Assembly (NCBI GenBank): GCA_023374025.1
Contig: SIJG01000014.1
Location: 1,101,077 to 1,165,076 of the forward strand
DNA from: Heterodera schachtii
Taxonomy: Eukaryota > Nematoda > Chromadorea > Rhabditida > Heteroderidae
Direction: 5' to 3'
DNA length: 64,000 bases
Below, in pieces: positions 60,001 to 64,000 of this stretch. The position numbers and the translations under genes were made by a program. The notes beneath the pieces were generated by a model. That model was not told the DNA's origin and ran no database searches. It saw only the letters and a list, made by a program, of their open reading frames with translations. Numbering within the stretch: position 1 is the first letter of the stretch; each line of letters opens with the position of its first letter.

Positions 60001-60059
60001 AGAATATTGTCGATGAAAGCATTGTCCGGCGCTTGAAATATAAACAGCGAAAGGGCCAT
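54061..60059 (-). CDS. tag-53: Attractin-type transmembrane protein (CUB, EGF, kelch, PSI, laminin-EGF)
   Basis: First ten exons: 60059-59746, 59704-59489, 59138-58892, 58799-58479, 58429-58192, 58127-57935, 57877-57723, 57275-57129, 57080-56882 and 56831-56664; further exons run from 56589 to the stop at 54061. Order: hydrophobic signal-like segment, EGF (CHNGGTCMDGTCRCPHGWGG), CUB (NNYGASARCIWVVENEE, ECCWDMLYIYDG), EGF (CSGNGICVSGRCICND). Six kelch repeats follow (for example VWLHGGFMFN, YVFGGVINQKK, VLIHGGYNAP, LLVGGNSHNE, FIVGGFNGEM), then PSI domains (CNNCLLQKGCGWC, CFSCNRLPHCTW). Laminin-EGF repeats (ECQCNGHSNCTEN, GFFGDPRNGGTC) come next, then a membrane helix (IIFSCFIVLLVVAGLIWII). 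The cytoplasmic tail has MASRPFSSVQLDL, the most conserved tail motif in attractins. Family members act in pigment signalling and neuron maintenance. Middle exons need transcript support. Confidence 0.9.
55275..55358. repeat. Perfect 42-bp tandem duplication in an attractin intron
   Basis: ACACCAAATATGGTCATTTA begins at 55275 and again at 55317; the two units are identical apart from their last bases. Confidence 0.9.
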
Positions 60060-63319
<3,260 letters not shown>

Positions 63320-63488
63320 TCCATTTTTATAAATAATATTTCTTACATTCTCATTCCTTTGTTTTATTAAAAAAAAATTAGGAAGCGTAGGATTATTTTC
63401 GTGGTCTTTCTTTTTAGCGTTCCCAAATTAGGCAGTTCTTTGCGTGCGTGTATTTGTTTTTCTGGCAATAATTAACAAATAATTCAAG

Positions 63489-63611
63489 ACTAGCAATGCA
63501 CATGATGGGCCAACAACTGTTGATGAGCGTCGTCCGACTTCAGGCGGTGTCGGGGGAATTACCAACTATGCGAGCATAAATTCCATGACCAATCCATTGC
63601 CACCCACTTAA
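63489..63611 (+). CDS. Possible alternative last exon of the TMEM184 gene
   Basis: After a TTCAAG acceptor the frame reads TSNAHDGPTTVDERRPTSGG and then NYASINSMTNPLPPT before a stop. It joins in phase 0 to exon 62869-62889, in place of the 63167-63319 exon. Composition is typical of a cytoplasmic tail. It could instead be unused sequence. Confidence 0.5.
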   Translation, partial: TSNAHDGPTTVDERRPTSGGVGGITNYASINSMTNPLPPT

Positions 63612-63699
63612 TACCATTGATTGAAAAGTTATCCTGACATTTTCGAACCTCGTATATTCGGAAAATCTGACAATCATGGGAAAGCATTCAAATCAGTTC

Positions 63700-64000
63700 T
63701 CTGTACATAAAAAGTTGATGATATTATAAGCAGGGAGCCGTTAATTTGGAAATTGCCTTTCCTAATTTTAACTTATAATGCGTTGATTTCGAGTCTGAGC
63801 TCTGATTTTGCAAAATCTTTGATTTTTCATCAAGTACTTGTTTTTTTCTAAAACTTATTTTTTAAAAATTTTCTTTCCGATGAATTAAGGGTTAAAAAAT
63901 GCGCAGATCAAGAACCGGTACTTGTGCAGTTTACGCCCCATAAAATTTTTAAAATCAATTATAGGTTTTCTGGGTCGATCACGAATTTGAACACAGAATC
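63700..64000. repeat. Repeat sequence at the right edge
   Basis: 63780-63900 matches the inner arm of the 49304 MITE family (GAGTCTGAGCTCTGATTTTG, TTCATCAAGTACTTG). From 63916 the left end of the GTACTTGTGCAGTTTACGCC element begins and is cut by the window edge. Confidence 0.65.

Overview
The window comes from the nuclear genome of a nematode. Every recognisable gene is a metazoan family with a clear worm counterpart. Introns are mostly 42-60 nt with GT...TTTCAG-type ends, a few use GC-AG, and genes on one strand can lie only about 200 bp apart. The GC-AG introns, many pure poly(G)/poly(C) tracts and dense foldback repeats would fit a plant-parasitic cyst nematode (Globodera/Heterodera type); that placement is inference, and no species was checked. 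Most exon models were built by hand from splice sites, reading-phase continuity and family alignment recalled from knowledge; no search was run.

Layout, left to right. 1-1.7 kb: a possible minus-strand exon at the edge, then a complete CHIC-type gene (-). 1.7-5.6 kb: hairpin repeats, a patchwork of gene fragments (two partial acireductone dioxygenases, a shortened copy of the lipocalin gene at 31-33 kb, a RING fragment) and a MITE. 5.65-8.35 kb: SGSM/TBC-8 Rab GAP (+). 8.75-10.8 kb: phosphorylase kinase gamma (-). 11.0-14.3 kb: NAA15 (-), 211 bp upstream of it and probably in one operon with it. 14.3-24 kb: a repeat island holding a citron-like fragment (-), a foldback element with repeated arms, an internally deleted Mutator-like transposon and a hAT-like MITE. 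24.4-26.4 kb: AP-4/HLH-11 (+). 27.3-30.3 kb: a KCTD/BTB protein and a coiled-coil protein (both -). 31.1-33.6 kb: a secreted lipocalin-related protein (-). 34.9-38.1 kb: pantothenate kinase (+) with two possible first exons. 38.1-40.1 kb: repeats. 40.15-44.4 kb: O-GlcNAcase (+). 45.3-45.6 kb: EMRE of the mitochondrial calcium uniporter (+). 45.9-48.8 kb: AIP1/UNC-78 (-). 49.3-50.0 kb: a MITE. 51.0-52.4 kb: an unrecognised acidic protein (-). 54.1-60.1 kb: attractin (-). 61.5-63.6 kb: TMEM184 (+) with two possible last exons.

The genes are mostly conserved housekeeping genes and do not form one pathway. Links are loose: phosphorylase kinase and EMRE both concern calcium-regulated energy metabolism, and O-GlcNAcase and pantothenate kinase are central metabolic regulators. 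No complete undescribed system was found. The most unusual material is the gene-fragment patchwork at 3.1-4.6 kb, two phase-consistent introns of only 21-22 nt, and the layered foldback elements between 14 and 24 kb.
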